From [Erwinia] mediterraneensis (GTDB taxonomy: Bacteria > Pseudomonadota > Gammaproteobacteria > Enterobacterales > Enterobacteriaceae), in contig NZ_LR026978.1 of NCBI RefSeq assembly GCF_900604315.1, positions 2,928,325-2,992,324 on the forward strand: a stretch of DNA of 64,000 nucleotides, in the 5' to 3' direction. Below are positions 30,100 to 39,195 of the stretch, one piece after another (the first letter of the stretch is position 1; each line of letters opens with the position of its first letter). The position numbers and the translations under genes were made by a program. Below the pieces are notes generated by a model that saw only the letters and a list, made by a program, of their open reading frames with translations, ran no database searches and was not told the DNA's origin.

Positions 30100-30117
30100 C
30101 CGAATGTCAGGAAAAGG

Positions 30118-30150
30118 ATGAAAACCTCCGCTGTGTGCGGAGGTTTTCAT
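30118..30150. terminator. Bidirectional terminator between rmf and the Cys-rich protein gene
   Basis: Perfect palindrome ATGAAAACCTCCGC / GCGGAGGTTTTCAT with a 5-nt loop, T-rich on both exits. It serves both convergent genes. Confidence 0.88.
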
Positions 30151-30151
30151 A

Positions 30152-30478
30152 TCAGGCGGCCATTTCCCGACACGCTTGCGCGCATTGCAGACAGGCACTG
30201 GAACAAGCCTGACAATGATCGTGCTCATGCTTACCACATTCTTCACCACATTTCTGACACACTTCCGCACATAACTGGCAGAGCGCTCTGGCGTTTTCGC
30301 TGTTCTGCGCCATGAACTGCGCCGCAAGACGGCAAATATTGGCACATTGTATATCCAGACGAATGCATTCACGCATCATGTCGATATTCTCTTCCTGCAG
30401 ACAGGAAGCCGCACAATAGTCACAGGCGGCGGCACAACGATAACAGGCTTCAATACAGTTGCGGTATTGCTCAGTCAT
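30152..30478 (-). CDS. Four-helix-bundle copper-storage type protein (Csp-like, DUF326)
   Basis: 108-aa protein with 19 Cys: positions 8, 12, 15, 19, 22, 26, 38, 45, 49, 67, 70, 74, 77, 81, 89, 92, 96, 99 and 103, mostly spaced CxxC or CxxxC so they face the core of a helical bundle. This is the pattern of the four-helix copper-binding (Csp3) family, whose tetramers store many Cu(I) ions. There is no signal peptide, so it should be cytosolic. A His/Glu loop KHEHDHC near residue 85 may add a metal site. The ATG at 30478 follows GGAGG; the frame extends up to 30538 without support. Copper binding is inferred from family. It has no counterpart between rmf and fabA in E. coli K-12. Confidence 0.88.
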   Translation of the reverse strand: MTEQYRNCIEACYRCAAACDYCAASCLQEENIDMMRECIRLDIQCANICRLAAQFMAQNSENARALCQLCAEVCQKCGEECGKHEHDHCQACSSACLQCAQACREMAA

Positions 30479-30621
30479 AGTCCCTCCAGGGGTTGTTAAG
30501 TGGCCCTTTAAGGCTAGAAGAGATCCCCCACGATGCAATCGGGAAAGCGATAAACCGGTGAAATCTCAGGGGAAGGGAAATGGCGATCACCTGCAGCTGC
30601 GGGTCAACGTCGTGGTGCATA

Positions 30622-30660
30622 CAAAAAGGCGCCGGGAGTAACTCCTCAGCGCCTTTTTGC
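30622..30660 (-). terminator. Intrinsic terminator of fabA
   Basis: On the minus strand, AAAAAGGCGC ... GCGCCTTTTT with a TGAGGAGTTACTCCCG loop region that itself can fold, followed by T-run, about 25 bases past the fabA stop. Confidence 0.85.
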
Positions 30661-30685
30661 CTTCTTGCGTGCTGTAGAAAAAAAA

Positions 30686-31204
30686 TCAGAACGCTGTGGT
30701 GTCCTTGAACAGACCCACTTTTAAATCGCTGGCGTTATAGATCAGGTTACCGTCGACAAAGACTTCACCATCTGCCACGCCCATGACCAGTTTACGGTTA
30801 ATCACGCGTTTGAAATGAATGCGGTAGGTGACTTTTTTCGCGTCCGGCAGGACCTGACCGGTGAATTTCACTTCGCCCACGCCCAGCGCACGGCCCTTGC
30901 CTTCAGCGCCCAGCCAGCCCAGGTAAAAACCGACCAGCTGCCACATGGCATCCAGGCCCAGACAGCCCGGCATTACCGGATCGCCAATAAAATGGCAGCC
31001 GAAAAACCAAAGGTCGGGATGAATATCCAGCTCTGCTTCCACAAAGCCTTTATCATACTTTCCGCCGTCTTCGGTCATTTTGACCACGCGGTCCATCATC
31101 AACATATTGCCTGACGGGAGCGGTGGACCATTTTCACCAAACAGTTCGCCGCGACCTGAGGCAATCAGGTCTTCTTTGCTATAGGATTCGCGTTTATCTA
31201 CCAT
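30686..31204 (-). CDS. fabA: 3-hydroxydecanoyl-ACP dehydratase/isomerase FabA
   Basis: 172-aa hot-dog-fold enzyme that dehydrates 3-hydroxyacyl-ACP and isomerises trans-2- to cis-3-decenoyl-ACP, the branch point to unsaturated fatty acids. The length equals E. coli FabA. The catalytic His is in [20 protein letters not shown], and the Asp follows in LDAMWQ. N-terminal Lys/Glu-rich segment [20 protein letters not shown] is conserved. It has its own promoter, with FadR- and FabR-like operators in 31243-31278, and its own terminator. Confidence 0.97.
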   Translation of the reverse strand: MVDKRESYSKEDLIASGRGELFGENGPPLPSGNMLMMDRVVKMTEDGGKYDKGFVEAELDIHPDLWFFGCHFIGDPVMPGCLGLDAMWQLVGFYLGWLGAEGKGRALGVGEVKFTGQVLPDAKKVTYRIHFKRVINRKLVMGVADGEVFVDGNLIYNASDLKVGLFKDTTAF

Positions 31205-31242
31205 GTTTTCAGTAAGCCTTATTTTAGTGAATCAATAATCTT

Positions 31243-31260
31243 AGCTAACAGTTGTAAGCT
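31243..31260 (-). promoter_or_regulatory. FabR-type operator upstream of fabA
   Basis: Imperfect palindrome, on the minus strand AGCTTACAACTGTTAGCT, 39 bases before the fabA start and directly next to the FadR-like site. The E. coli fabA/fabB FabR operator has the form AGCGTACA..TGTTCGCT. The match is by eye; position and neighbour support it. Confidence 0.65.
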
Positions 31261-31261
31261 G

Positions 31262-31278
31262 AACAAATCCGATCAGCT
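31262..31278 (-). promoter_or_regulatory. FadR-type operator upstream of fabA
   Basis: On the minus strand AGCTGATCGGATTTGTT, which differs from the FadR consensus AGCTGGTCCGAYNTGTT at two positions. It overlaps the last codons of ycbZ. In E. coli FadR activates fabA from a site at the same place. Confidence 0.75.
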
Positions 31279-33018
31279 GTGGTTAAACCAGTTTAGCCAA
31301 CGGAGTGGCCAGGGCAACTGACGGGCCTCTTGCTCATTGAGCTGTGTGATACGTTCCTGAATAGTCCGTAACAGGCAGGGTCCCTCATCAGTTCGCCACG
31401 CAACGCCGGTCAGCAGCGGCAGCGCTTCATCAGCCCGTTCAATGGCCCAGATATGGAACTTGCCCTGCTTAACAGCCTCGGTGACTGCAGTATTCAGACT
31501 GAGATGACGTACATTGCAGGCCGGGATAATCACCCCTTGCTCGCCCGTCAGGCTACGCTCATCACAGATTTGGAAAAAGCCTTCGATTTTTTCATTCAGG
31601 CCGCCCACGGGCTGAACATTGCCGAACTGATCGACCGAGCCGGTAACCGCAATTTGCTGGTTAACGGGCTGGTTAGCGAGGGCGCTGATTAACACACACA
31701 GCTCGGCCAGCGAGGCGCTGTCGCCATCCACTTCGGAATAGGACTGCTCGAATACCACCGAGGCGGAGAAGGGGAGTTGTTGCTCCAGTTCCAGTTCCGC
31801 GATCAGGTAAGCCTGCATAATCATCATGCCTTTGGCATGGATGTTGCCGCCCAGCTCTGCTTTACGCTCTACATCGGTAAACTCACCGTCACCGGGATGC
31901 ACAACACAGGTAATGCGTGAGGGCTCGCCCCACGGACGCGGATGGCCAGGAAATTCCACCACCGACAGGCCATTAATCTGGCCTACCACTTCCCCTTCGG
32001 TTTCGATCAGGGTTTGTTTGAGCAGAATTTCATCCAGCATCCGCTCGGCCAGATAATTTTCCCGCCAGCCGCGCGCCGCTAAAGCGTTGGTTAAGGCCTC
32101 TGCGTTGAGATGCTCGCCGTGCAATGAGGTTTCCTGAAGCTGACGCAGCAGCCAGCGCGGGCAGAGCGGCAGGGTCTCCTGATCGCCGCTATAGCGTACA
32201 CCTTCGTGGATCAGCGCCGGCCAGAAGTCAGGATGTGGCGTCGCGAGGCCCGCGTCATGGGCAATCGCGGTGGTCCAGCGACACCAGTTAGCCATATCCT
32301 CTTCATCAAGCACCTGAATATTCTCTTCAAATTCAGTGTAGATGGCCATTTCGTGGATCTCGGGATCCAGCTCCTGGAATTCAGCCAGTGCATCGCGCTC
32401 GCCACAGAGCACCAGGCGTAACTGAAGCGGCAGGGAGGGGACAGAGATCGGCAACGGACGCGTTTCATCAGGAGAGAGCCAGTCAAAACGCCGGTTGATC
32501 AGGCACTGCTTCAGACGCATCCACATCACTGGCTGCATCAGTAAGGTGCGCAGGGAGAGAACCAGCGTGCCGCCATTGGCCTTATGCAGCAGTCCGGGCT
32601 CCAGCTGAATACGATTCTTATGCAGACGCACACAGCCAAACAGTTGCTCGAATTCAATCCATTCAGCGTAATGCACCGCGCCACTGCCGGTAAAAGGTCG
32701 GTTTTTATCGGCGGGTGGCAGCAGCGTGACGTTATCTGCCATAACATGGTATTCACCGCCATAAAGGGCGGTTGACGGGCCGGCAACGTGCTGCGCCGCC
32801 TGCGCGATACGCGCCAGGTAATCACTGTTTTCCTGACTGCGAACCAGCAGAAGGGGAAAGCCGAGCGTTTGATGATGCAAATGAGCCAGCGCATTCAGCA
32901 ATCGGGGTTGAACCGACGCCAGGCTATCGTTATCGTCTTCAGACAGTTGAGAGAAAACGGACTGGTAACGCGTTATATCAGGCTGCAGGGCTTGCCACGT
33001 AAGTTGAGAGCTGGTCAA
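31273..33018 (-). CDS. ycbZ: Lon-family protease-like protein YcbZ
   Basis: 581-aa Lon-related protein. The C-terminal proteolytic domain holds the Ser/Lys dyad: Ser in EVDGDSASLAELCV and Lys in PVGGLNEKIEGFF. The N-terminal region resembles an AAA module, but a canonical Walker A (GxxGxGK[ST]) is not visible, so ATP dependence is doubtful; this is a family feature and not a defect of this copy. Substrates are not known with certainty. The gene sits between fabA and matP as in E. coli and is divergent from matP. Confidence 0.92.
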   Translation of the reverse strand: MTSSQLTWQALQPDITRYQSVFSQLSEDDNDSLASVQPRLLNALAHLHHQTLGFPLLLVRSQENSDYLARIAQAAQHVAGPSTALYGGEYHVMADNVTLLPPADKNRPFTGSGAVHYAEWIEFEQLFGCVRLHKNRIQLEPGLLHKANGGTLVLSLRTLLMQPVMWMRLKQCLINRRFDWLSPDETRPLPISVPSLPLQLRLVLCGERDALAEFQELDPEIHEMAIYTEFEENIQVLDEEDMANWCRWTTAIAHDAGLATPHPDFWPALIHEGVRYSGDQETLPLCPRWLLRQLQETSLHGEHLNAEALTNALAARGWRENYLAERMLDEILLKQTLIETEGEVVGQINGLSVVEFPGHPRPWGEPSRITCVVHPGDGEFTDVERKAELGGNIHAKGMMIMQAYLIAELELEQQLPFSASVVFEQSYSEVDGDSASLAELCVLISALANQPVNQQIAVTGSVDQFGNVQPVGGLNEKIEGFFQICDERSLTGEQGVIIPACNVRHLSLNTAVTEAVKQGKFHIWAIERADEALPLLTGVAWRTDEGPCLLRTIQERITQLNEQEARQLPWPLRWLNWFNHS

Positions 33019-33189
33019 TGTTATCGCATTTATCTGATTATGAGAAAAGCGAGATTATACAGTAATCAGCCTCGTTAAGCACTGTAGAGATCTCAACGAT
33101 ACTGTAACGCAGGCAAGATGTTTTTCCTTACTGCACCAGAGAAAAAAGCTGTTATTCTTAGCTTGTTACGTGATCACGATGAGATTCCG

Positions 33190-33657
33190 ATGAAATACCA
33201 GCAACTCGAAAATCTTGAAAGCGGATGGAAATGGAAATACCTGGTGAAAAAACATCGGGAAGGTGAGTTGATCACGCGACATATTGAGCGCAGCGCTGCG
33301 CAGGAAGCGGTGAACGCGCTGCTGGCGATGGAGAATCATCCCGCCGACGTCAGCGAGTGGATAGCGCAACATATTAATCCCGATCTCTCCAACCGGCTGA
33401 AACAGACGATCCGCGCCCGGCGGAAACGCCATTTTAATGCTGAACACCAGCACACGCGTAAAAAGTCGATCGATCTGGAGTATCTGGTCTGGCAGCGGCT
33501 GGCCGGGCTGGCGCAGCGACGTAACAGTACGCTGTCAGAAACCATCGTGCAGTTAATTGAAGATGCGGAACGCAAAGAAAAATATGCCAGCCAGATGTCG
33601 ACATTGAAACAGGACTTGCAAGCCATCCTGGGTAATGCGGATGGCGATAAGAAATAA
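33190..33657 (+). CDS. matP: Ter macrodomain organiser MatP
   Basis: 155-aa DNA-binding protein that binds matS sites, compacts the terminus macrodomain and links it to the divisome through ZapB. The start at 33190 ([20 protein letters not shown]) matches the family; the frame runs up to 33118 without support. A four-helix region is followed by a ribbon-helix-helix domain ([20 protein letters not shown]) and a C-terminal coiled coil ([19 protein letters not shown]). matP lies next to ompA as in E. coli. No matS site was recognised in the window by eye. Confidence 0.96.
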   Translation: MKYQQLENLESGWKWKYLVKKHREGELITRHIERSAAQEAVNALLAMENHPADVSEWIAQHINPDLSNRLKQTIRARRKRHFNAEHQHTRKKSIDLEYLVWQRLAGLAQRRNSTLSETIVQLIEDAERKEKYASQMSTLKQDLQAILGNADGDKK

Positions 33658-33695
33658 ACGCTGTGCAGCCTGTTGTTTCTCTGTATCACAGCCAT

Positions 33696-33724
33696 AAAAA
33701 AACCCCGCCGCAGCGGGGTTTTTT
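33696..33724. terminator. Bidirectional terminator between matP and ompA
   Basis: AAAAAAACCCCGC / GCGGGGTTTTTT with a short loop, T-rich on both strands. It ends the convergent matP and ompA transcripts. Confidence 0.9.
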
Positions 33725-33736
33725 ATCCGTCATAAC

Positions 33737-34801
33737 TTAAGCCTGAGGCTGAGTTACCACGTCTTTGATACCTTTCACGTCGATTTCAACACGACGATCC
33801 GGTGCCAGGCAGTCGATCAGGGCGTTACGGCCTTTCACGCTGTCACAGGTGTTGCCAGTAACCGGGTTGGATTCACCCATGCCACGTGCAGAAATTTTGT
33901 TAGCCGGGATACCTTTAGAAACGAGGTAGTCAACAACAGACTGTGCACGTTTCTCAGACAGGCCCTGGTTGTACTGGTCAGAACCGATACGGTCGGTGAA
34001 GCCCAGAACAACAACAGAACCATCTTTCGGATCCATAGAGCTCAGCTGGCTGTACAGCTGATCCAGCGCCTGCTGACCTTCCGGTTTCAGGGTCGATTTG
34101 TTGAAGTTGAACAGTACGTCAGACTTCAGAGTGAAACGCTTGGTTTCAACAACCGGAGCCGGAGCCGGCGCCGGTGCCGGAGCAGGCGCAGCTTCATCCT
34201 GGCCGAAGCGGTAAGACACACCCAGGCTCAGCATGGTGTTATCAGGACGGGTACCTACGGTGCCAGCGTCGCCGATGTTGTTCACCCACTGGTAGTCCAG
34301 ACGGGCAGCCCAGTCACGGGTCAGCGCATATTCAACACCTACAGCAGCCAGCGGAGAAACGCCGGTGTCGTGGTCGCTGATGCGGGTACCGTTGTTGTTC
34401 TGCGTGGAGTCAGCACGCCATACCATGCCACCCAGACGGGTATACACGTCCAGGTCATCATAAATCGGGTAGCTCAGTTTCGCTGCCAGCTGAACGCCTT
34501 GTGCTTTCAGCGCACCGTTGACGTTGTTGCCTTTATAAGCCATACGGCCCAGCCAGTCATAACCCAGTTCGAAACCCAGGTAAGGATTAGCCTGATAGCC
34601 TACGAACGCACCAGCACCCAGCTGTTCGTCACGCGTCGGGCCATCGTTGCCAACGTAACCATTACCGTAGTAACCAGTATCGTGATACTGAGACCAGCCC
34701 AGTTTTGCACCGGTGTACCAGGTGTCATCTTTAGGAGCGGCCTGCGCTACGGTAGCGAAGCCAGCCAGTGCCACTGCAATTGCGATAGCTGTCTTTTTCA
34801 T
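33737..34801 (-). CDS. ompA: Outer-membrane protein OmpA
   Basis: 354-aa major outer-membrane protein. A signal peptide ([20 protein letters not shown], cut after AQA) precedes an eight-stranded barrel beginning [21 protein letters not shown] Pro/Ala hinge ([12 protein letters not shown] near residue 200) leads to the periplasmic OmpA-like peptidoglycan-binding domain with [20 protein letters not shown] and the two Cys (TGNTC..., LIDC) that form its disulfide. The frame is open for 69 codons above 34801, but that is the leader; the ATG at 34801 begins the signal peptide. It ends at a shared terminator with matP. Confidence 0.97.
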   Translation of the reverse strand: MKKTAIAIAVALAGFATVAQAAPKDDTWYTGAKLGWSQYHDTGYYGNGYVGNDGPTRDEQLGAGAFVGYQANPYLGFELGYDWLGRMAYKGNNVNGALKAQGVQLAAKLSYPIYDDLDVYTRLGGMVWRADSTQNNNGTRISDHDTGVSPLAAVGVEYALTRDWAARLDYQWVNNIGDAGTVGTRPDNTMLSLGVSYRFGQDEAAPAPAPAPAPAPVVETKRFTLKSDVLFNFNKSTLKPEGQQALDQLYSQLSSMDPKDGSVVVLGFTDRIGSDQYNQGLSEKRAQSVVDYLVSKGIPANKISARGMGESNPVTGNTCDSVKGRNALIDCLAPDRRVEIDVKGIKDVVTQPQA

Positions 34802-34925
34802 TTTGCGCCTCGTTATCATCCAAATAGGCAATGAGCAAAAACGTTGCTCTTGGTTGTAATCCTTCGCCGGGTCCAAACGCTCGCTTATGACTCTACCGAA
34901 AAAACGGAGGTTATTGAGCACCCTG
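34802..34925 (-). promoter_or_regulatory. Long ompA 5' untranslated leader
   Basis: About 120 bases before the ATG resemble the E. coli ompA leader: GGATGATAACGAGGCGCAAA just before the start, GGCGAAGGATTA further up and TCGGTAGAGT near the expected 5' end. In E. coli this leader stabilises the mRNA and is the target of the sRNA MicA near the ribosome-binding site. Function here is inferred. Confidence 0.65.
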
Positions 34926-35149
34926 GCGAGGTAAAGTCTACAACGAGATTGGAAACTTACAAGTATGATGTGATGTAGCGCAGCAAAAAAACAGCCGTTT
35001 ATATGCACTTTTAAGCAAAGCGGCAGGGGAAAAATTAAAGATTAAAGCGCTGGATTTCCGCTAACCCCTTGTCAAAGCTGGAGGGAAAAGAATCAGTGGG
35101 TTAGCGGCAACGCAGGAAAAAAACGACCTGAGATAAATCTCAATTTTAC

Positions 35150-35644
35150 TCAATGAAACAAAGTCGAGTGAATTTTCAGCTGATTTGCTGGTCGTGTGGT
35201 CAGATTAACGGAATCGGTCGCGCGCATAATCAACCCCAGCGCCTGACCTTCCGCCGCCGCCTTCTCCAGCTGACGACGTTCATCATCGTTCAGTTCATAG
35301 TGAATCCATGCCAGCACTACGCTGTAGTTACCGGTTCGTAATGCTTTGCTCATTGCATCCACCGTACTGTGACGATCAGAATGAGCGATATGCATACTTT
35401 TTTCCAGCGGCAGGCCTGATTGCACCAGCCACTGGCGATTTAACTTATGGGCCGGTGTCAGCCAGAGCTGCCAGCGTGATTGCAAACCCAGCTGCTGCAG
35501 CAGCGGCAAAAGCAGCATTTGCATCATACCCGGTTGTTGATCGCTATAGCTCAGTTCAGTGATCCATCCAGCGGATAAACGCGGGCTGGAAGGCGATGCA
35601 TAATGGGCATGGGGGCCAGCTTTTTTCATAAGTTCAGTACGCAT
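35150..35644 (-). CDS. sulA: SOS cell-division inhibitor SulA
   Basis: 164-aa inhibitor that binds FtsZ and blocks division during SOS, and is degraded by Lon. Conserved segments: LLLPLLQQLGLQSRWQLWLT, LRTGNYSVVLAWIHYEL, GLIMR and the C-terminal LKIHSTLFH degron-like end. The frame begins at 35659, but that ATG is only 7 bases from the LexA box. The next ATG at 35644 lies 22 bases from the box, as in E. coli (24), and has GAGTGA upstream, so I prefer it. The gene is next to ompA as in E. coli. Confidence 0.93.
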   Translation of the reverse strand: MRTELMKKAGPHAHYASPSSPRLSAGWITELSYSDQQPGMMQMLLLPLLQQLGLQSRWQLWLTPAHKLNRQWLVQSGLPLEKSMHIAHSDRHSTVDAMSKALRTGNYSVVLAWIHYELNDDERRQLEKAAAEGQALGLIMRATDSVNLTTRPANQLKIHSTLFH

Positions 35645-35666
35645 AGGGTTATCACTCAATGATGAA

Positions 35667-35682
35667 CTGTATGAATATACAG
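35667..35682 (-). promoter_or_regulatory. LexA (SOS) box of sulA
   Basis: CTGTATATTCATACAG on the minus strand: both CTGT and ACAG half-sites intact with an 8-bp AT-rich core. It lies 22 bases before the preferred sulA start. Confidence 0.92.
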
Positions 35683-35854
35683 TACTGACTTAATATCCAA
35701 AGATCAACCTCAATTTCTGAAAACGTCTCGCAATTTCTGCAGTAAAACCATGAGAATCGTATTTATTCATTGAACCTCTAACGTGTTTTTTCTATCTTTT
35801 AACCGGCTGATTTTTCAGAGTTTTGGTTAATTTTTATGACAGGGAGGTGATGGC

Positions 35855-36484
35855 ATGAAAAAGGCGCATCAGGTCATTGAACAGTCCAGGCAGCAGTTAT
35901 CTGCGCTGGGCAAGATAGAGTCACGTACGCAATTTGGCGGCTATGCGCTTTCAGTAGAGAAGGTGGTGTTTGCACTGGTCAATGAAGGCGAGCTCTATCT
36001 GCGTGCCAGTGAGGCGTTGCGCAGCTACGGGGCTAATCGCAGGCTGGTACCGCTGGTATCACGCAAGCGCGGCATGCCGGTGATGCTGGATTATTACAAA
36101 GTGGATGAAAGTCTGTGGCAAAACCCGGACCGTTTACTGGCATTGTCCCGGGCGTCGTTGCAGGAGGCACGCGCCAGTCGCGAGGCGAAAACGCGTTCTC
36201 TGCGGCTCAAAGATCTCCCCAATCTGAGTTTGCGTATGGAGATGATGTTACGACAGGTAGGGATCTGTACCGTTAAGCACCTGCACGAAGTCGGGGCCCG
36301 GCAGAGCTGGCTGAAGCTGAAAGCGCTGAATAAACATCTGGGGCTAAAAACGCTGTTTGCGCTGCAGGGTGCCATATCAGGCCAGCATCAGGCCGCCTTG
36401 CCGCAAGCGATCAAGGCGGAACTGAGTGAATGGTATCAGCAGACCATCGGGCAACAGACACCCCAGGAGCCGCTACAGCGCTAG
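35855..36484 (+). CDS. sxy: Competence regulator Sxy (TfoX)
   Basis: 209-aa TfoX/Sxy protein, co-activator that lets CRP act at CRP-S promoters of DNA-uptake genes. The N-terminal TfoX domain (residues 1-100) shows TQFGGYALSVEKVVFALVN and YDAT-type segment MPVMLDYYKVDE; the C-terminal domain has LPNLSLRMEMMLRQVGI with a helix-hairpin-like LKALNKHLGLKTLFALQGA. The length equals E. coli Sxy. The start at 35855 follows GGGAGGTGAT. A 170-base leader upstream is AT-rich, but I could not assign a CRP-S site. It converges with yccS with a 4-base overlap. Confidence 0.93.
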   Translation: MKKAHQVIEQSRQQLSALGKIESRTQFGGYALSVEKVVFALVNEGELYLRASEALRSYGANRRLVPLVSRKRGMPVMLDYYKVDESLWQNPDRLLALSRASLQEARASREAKTRSLRLKDLPNLSLRMEMMLRQVGICTVKHLHEVGARQSWLKLKALNKHLGLKTLFALQGAISGQHQAALPQAIKAELSEWYQQTIGQQTPQEPLQR

Positions 36485-38616
36485 GCGTCGGACAAGGTTT
36501 TCTGCAGGCGGGCAATCTCCGGTAGCAGACCAATCAGCAGCCCTGTCTGCTGCAGCACTAACGGAGCCCGGGTTTCAGGATCAACGTCAGTCTGACTGAT
36601 GCGGCTGGCCAGCGCTTGCCGCATCGTTTCGGCCTGTTCCTCATCAATGTGCGCCTGCAACACATCTTCAGCATAACGAATCACATCAATCAGCAACGCC
36701 AGCAGATCCTGCTGAGTTAATCGCTCGCGATGCGCGCCCAACGCAGAGATATAGCTGAGGAAGGAGTGATTCAGGCAAAGTAAACGGAAGGCCGCCTCGC
36801 GCAACCCCTGCCGGGTATGGGGTTCACTGCTCATGTTGGACACCACCGTCGCCAGCTCCGAATCGGCATTATGCGCGTCACGTCGGGCAATACGGTAGGC
36901 CAGGCGGTTATCTTTGCCCTGATGATATTGTTCCAGCACGGCATCCAGATAGCGGCAGTTCGCCTTCAGCGCCCGATCGGCAACCACCGACAAACGACGA
37001 AAACGCCAGTCAGGCCAGATAAAGGCCACGGCCAGCCAGGCCAGAGCGCAGCCGATCAACGTATCCACAATACGCGGCAAGGCTACCTCAAAACCTTCAC
37101 CAAGAAGGTTAAAACAGAGCAGGACCAGCAGGGTAATAAACAGCGTAGCCTGAGCATACTGTATCTGGCGAAACGCAAAGAACAGCACGCCAGTCAGGAC
37201 GATCAGTATCAGCTGGCCTTCATAGGAGGGCACCAGCCAGAGTACCGGCAGCCCGATGGCGACACCGGCCAGGGTGCCGATGATACGCAACGCCAGCCGT
37301 CGGCGCGTGGCGTTATAGTTTGGCTGACACACAAACAGACAGGTCAGCAGGATCCAGTAACCGCGTTCCAGGCCAGCCAGCTGAATTAAGGCATAGCCGA
37401 TACAAAGTACGATAGTCATTCGCGCCGCATGGCGGAACAGCGACGACGAGGGCGAAAGATGACGGCTTAACCGCAGTCGGACATCGCTCCAGCCTGTCAG
37501 TCCTTCCCGGGAAAGCAGGGTATCGCTTTGTGGCGAGGTGACGCTCAGGGCCTGTTCTGATTCAATCGAGGCGAGTTGCCCATCTATGGCGCGTAAATTA
37601 CGCAGCAGCCAGAAGAGGGCGCGTATATTGGCTTCTTCTGGAGCGGCCTGCTGCAAACGTTCCAGCGCGGTCTGCAGATGGGTGAACGCGCGCTCGAAAC
37701 GGGCATCGTGATGCCAGGGTTCTCCCAGCAGAATCGATTGGGCCAGCTCACGACAGGCGCTGGCCTGCATATTTAACAGCCGCTCAAAGCGAAACAGCAC
37801 TTCGTTATAGCGCCAGTCATCACGCAATAGCTGATACTGCAGATGCGAGGAGCTGGCACGTTCATGGATATCCTGCGCGACAAAATAGTAGTGCAGGCTG
37901 CGGCGCGTGCTGCGTGAGCCCCGATCGCCACGCAACCGGCTCTGGATGGTGGTTTTCGTCAGGTTCAGCTGCGCCACTAACAGGCCGTTAGCCATTGCCG
38001 TTTCAATCAGCGCGGCATCGTCCTGCTTCCCGGCATCGGGATCAAACAGATTCGCTTTGGCATCCAGATAACGGGCAAGCTGAGAGAAACTGCCTGCCAG
38101 CTGCTCCTGTACCGGACGCACCGGAAATATAAAGTGGCCGATCAGGGTCAACAGGTTATACCAGAGCGCGCCGATCAACAGCAGTATGGGTTGCAGATAC
38201 CACTGGCTGAACAGGGTGACTCCCAGCATGGTGTAGACGGCGATCAACAGGGCGCCAAAAGCGATAGTGGCGTAGCGCTGTCCCAGCGCGCCCAGCAGGA
38301 TAAAGCCCCAGGTGGAGAGAGCCAGTCCCAGCATAAACCACACGGGATAGGGGAACAGCAGTTCCACCGAGACCGATGCAATGCAGAAGCAGAACAGGGT
38401 AATCAGCAAATTGCGTAACCGTCCTGTCCAGCGGTCATCAAGATCGGCCAGCGCGGCGGCAACGACCCCGAGGGTTAACGGAATAGTCCAGGTGATCTGA
38501 CCTAAAAACCAGGGCACAGCAGTACAGCCGGTTAGTGCAAAGAAAATACGCAGTAAATAGCGCCATGCACTGTTAAACAGGTAACGGCGCCAACCCGGTA
38601 AGGCATTACTCATCAT
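36481..38616 (-). CDS. yccS: FUSC-family inner-membrane protein YccS
   Basis: 711-aa membrane protein of the FUSC/aromatic-acid-exporter-like family, with two clusters of about six hydrophobic helices (residues 15-165 and 395-530) separated by a cytosolic helical domain, and a C-terminal helical tail. The transported substrate is not known. The start ATG at 38616 has GAGG seven bases upstream; a second ATG follows at once. It lies 9 bases after yccF on the same strand, so yccF-yccS form an operon. Confidence 0.92.
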   Translation of the reverse strand: MMSNALPGWRRYLFNSAWRYLLRIFFALTGCTAVPWFLGQITWTIPLTLGVVAAALADLDDRWTGRLRNLLITLFCFCIASVSVELLFPYPVWFMLGLALSTWGFILLGALGQRYATIAFGALLIAVYTMLGVTLFSQWYLQPILLLIGALWYNLLTLIGHFIFPVRPVQEQLAGSFSQLARYLDAKANLFDPDAGKQDDAALIETAMANGLLVAQLNLTKTTIQSRLRGDRGSRSTRRSLHYYFVAQDIHERASSSHLQYQLLRDDWRYNEVLFRFERLLNMQASACRELAQSILLGEPWHHDARFERAFTHLQTALERLQQAAPEEANIRALFWLLRNLRAIDGQLASIESEQALSVTSPQSDTLLSREGLTGWSDVRLRLSRHLSPSSSLFRHAARMTIVLCIGYALIQLAGLERGYWILLTCLFVCQPNYNATRRRLALRIIGTLAGVAIGLPVLWLVPSYEGQLILIVLTGVLFFAFRQIQYAQATLFITLLVLLCFNLLGEGFEVALPRIVDTLIGCALAWLAVAFIWPDWRFRRLSVVADRALKANCRYLDAVLEQYHQGKDNRLAYRIARRDAHNADSELATVVSNMSSEPHTRQGLREAAFRLLCLNHSFLSYISALGAHRERLTQQDLLALLIDVIRYAEDVLQAHIDEEQAETMRQALASRISQTDVDPETRAPLVLQQTGLLIGLLPEIARLQKTLSDA

Positions 38617-38625
38617 GGCGTGGCC

Positions 38626-39069
38626 TCAATAATGGCGACGGACGTTAGCTTCACGCGCGGCACGCGCCTCTTCAACTGACACCACTCGACGTCCTACTGG
38701 CCAGAGGGCAATGGCCGCGATTTTAAAGTTAGCAATGCCCACCGGAATGCCGATCAGCGATAAACACTGCACAATCCCGGCAGAAATATGCGCCAGGCAG
38801 AGCCACCAGCCAAAAAAGATAAGCCAGAACAGGTTCAGCAGCGTACCACCGGCGTTCATTACCGCATTTTTTCCTTCGGGGCGCAGTAGATCGACATGCA
38901 CGGCTTCATTGCCAAATGGCAGCAGCGAAAGTTTAGTGATCTCCCAGCAGGAGCGGGTCAGCGGCAGCGTAAAAATCAGCACGATGCTCATCAGCGTGGC
39001 AAACAGCCAGCTCAGCGTCGTAAAAAAGCCACCGAGGACAAAGTTAAGAATGTTTAAGACCGTGCGCAT
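38626..39069 (-). CDS. yccF: YccF inner-membrane protein
   Basis: 147-aa membrane protein with YccF domains; hydrophobic segments at about residues 10-45 and 75-115 and the family motifs LPLTRSCWEITKLSLLPFG and GIPVGIANFKIAAIALWPVG. Function is unknown. The start at 39069 (MRTVLNILNFVLGG) agrees with E. coli; the frame extends seven codons up to 39090. It precedes yccS and is divergent from helD. Confidence 0.92.
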   Translation of the reverse strand: MRTVLNILNFVLGGFFTTLSWLFATLMSIVLIFTLPLTRSCWEITKLSLLPFGNEAVHVDLLRPEGKNAVMNAGGTLLNLFWLIFFGWWLCLAHISAGIVQCLSLIGIPVGIANFKIAAIALWPVGRRVVSVEEARAAREANVRRHY

Positions 39070-39195
39070 AAAGATCTTTTCCTTTTGCATTCCGCAAGAT
39101 GTGTCGCCTAGTGTAGCTTGTTTTAAGGCTGGAGTGCCAAAGGTCTGACGGGTAAACTGACCTTAATTCTACTTCCCTGGTGATGGCTCGCGTTC

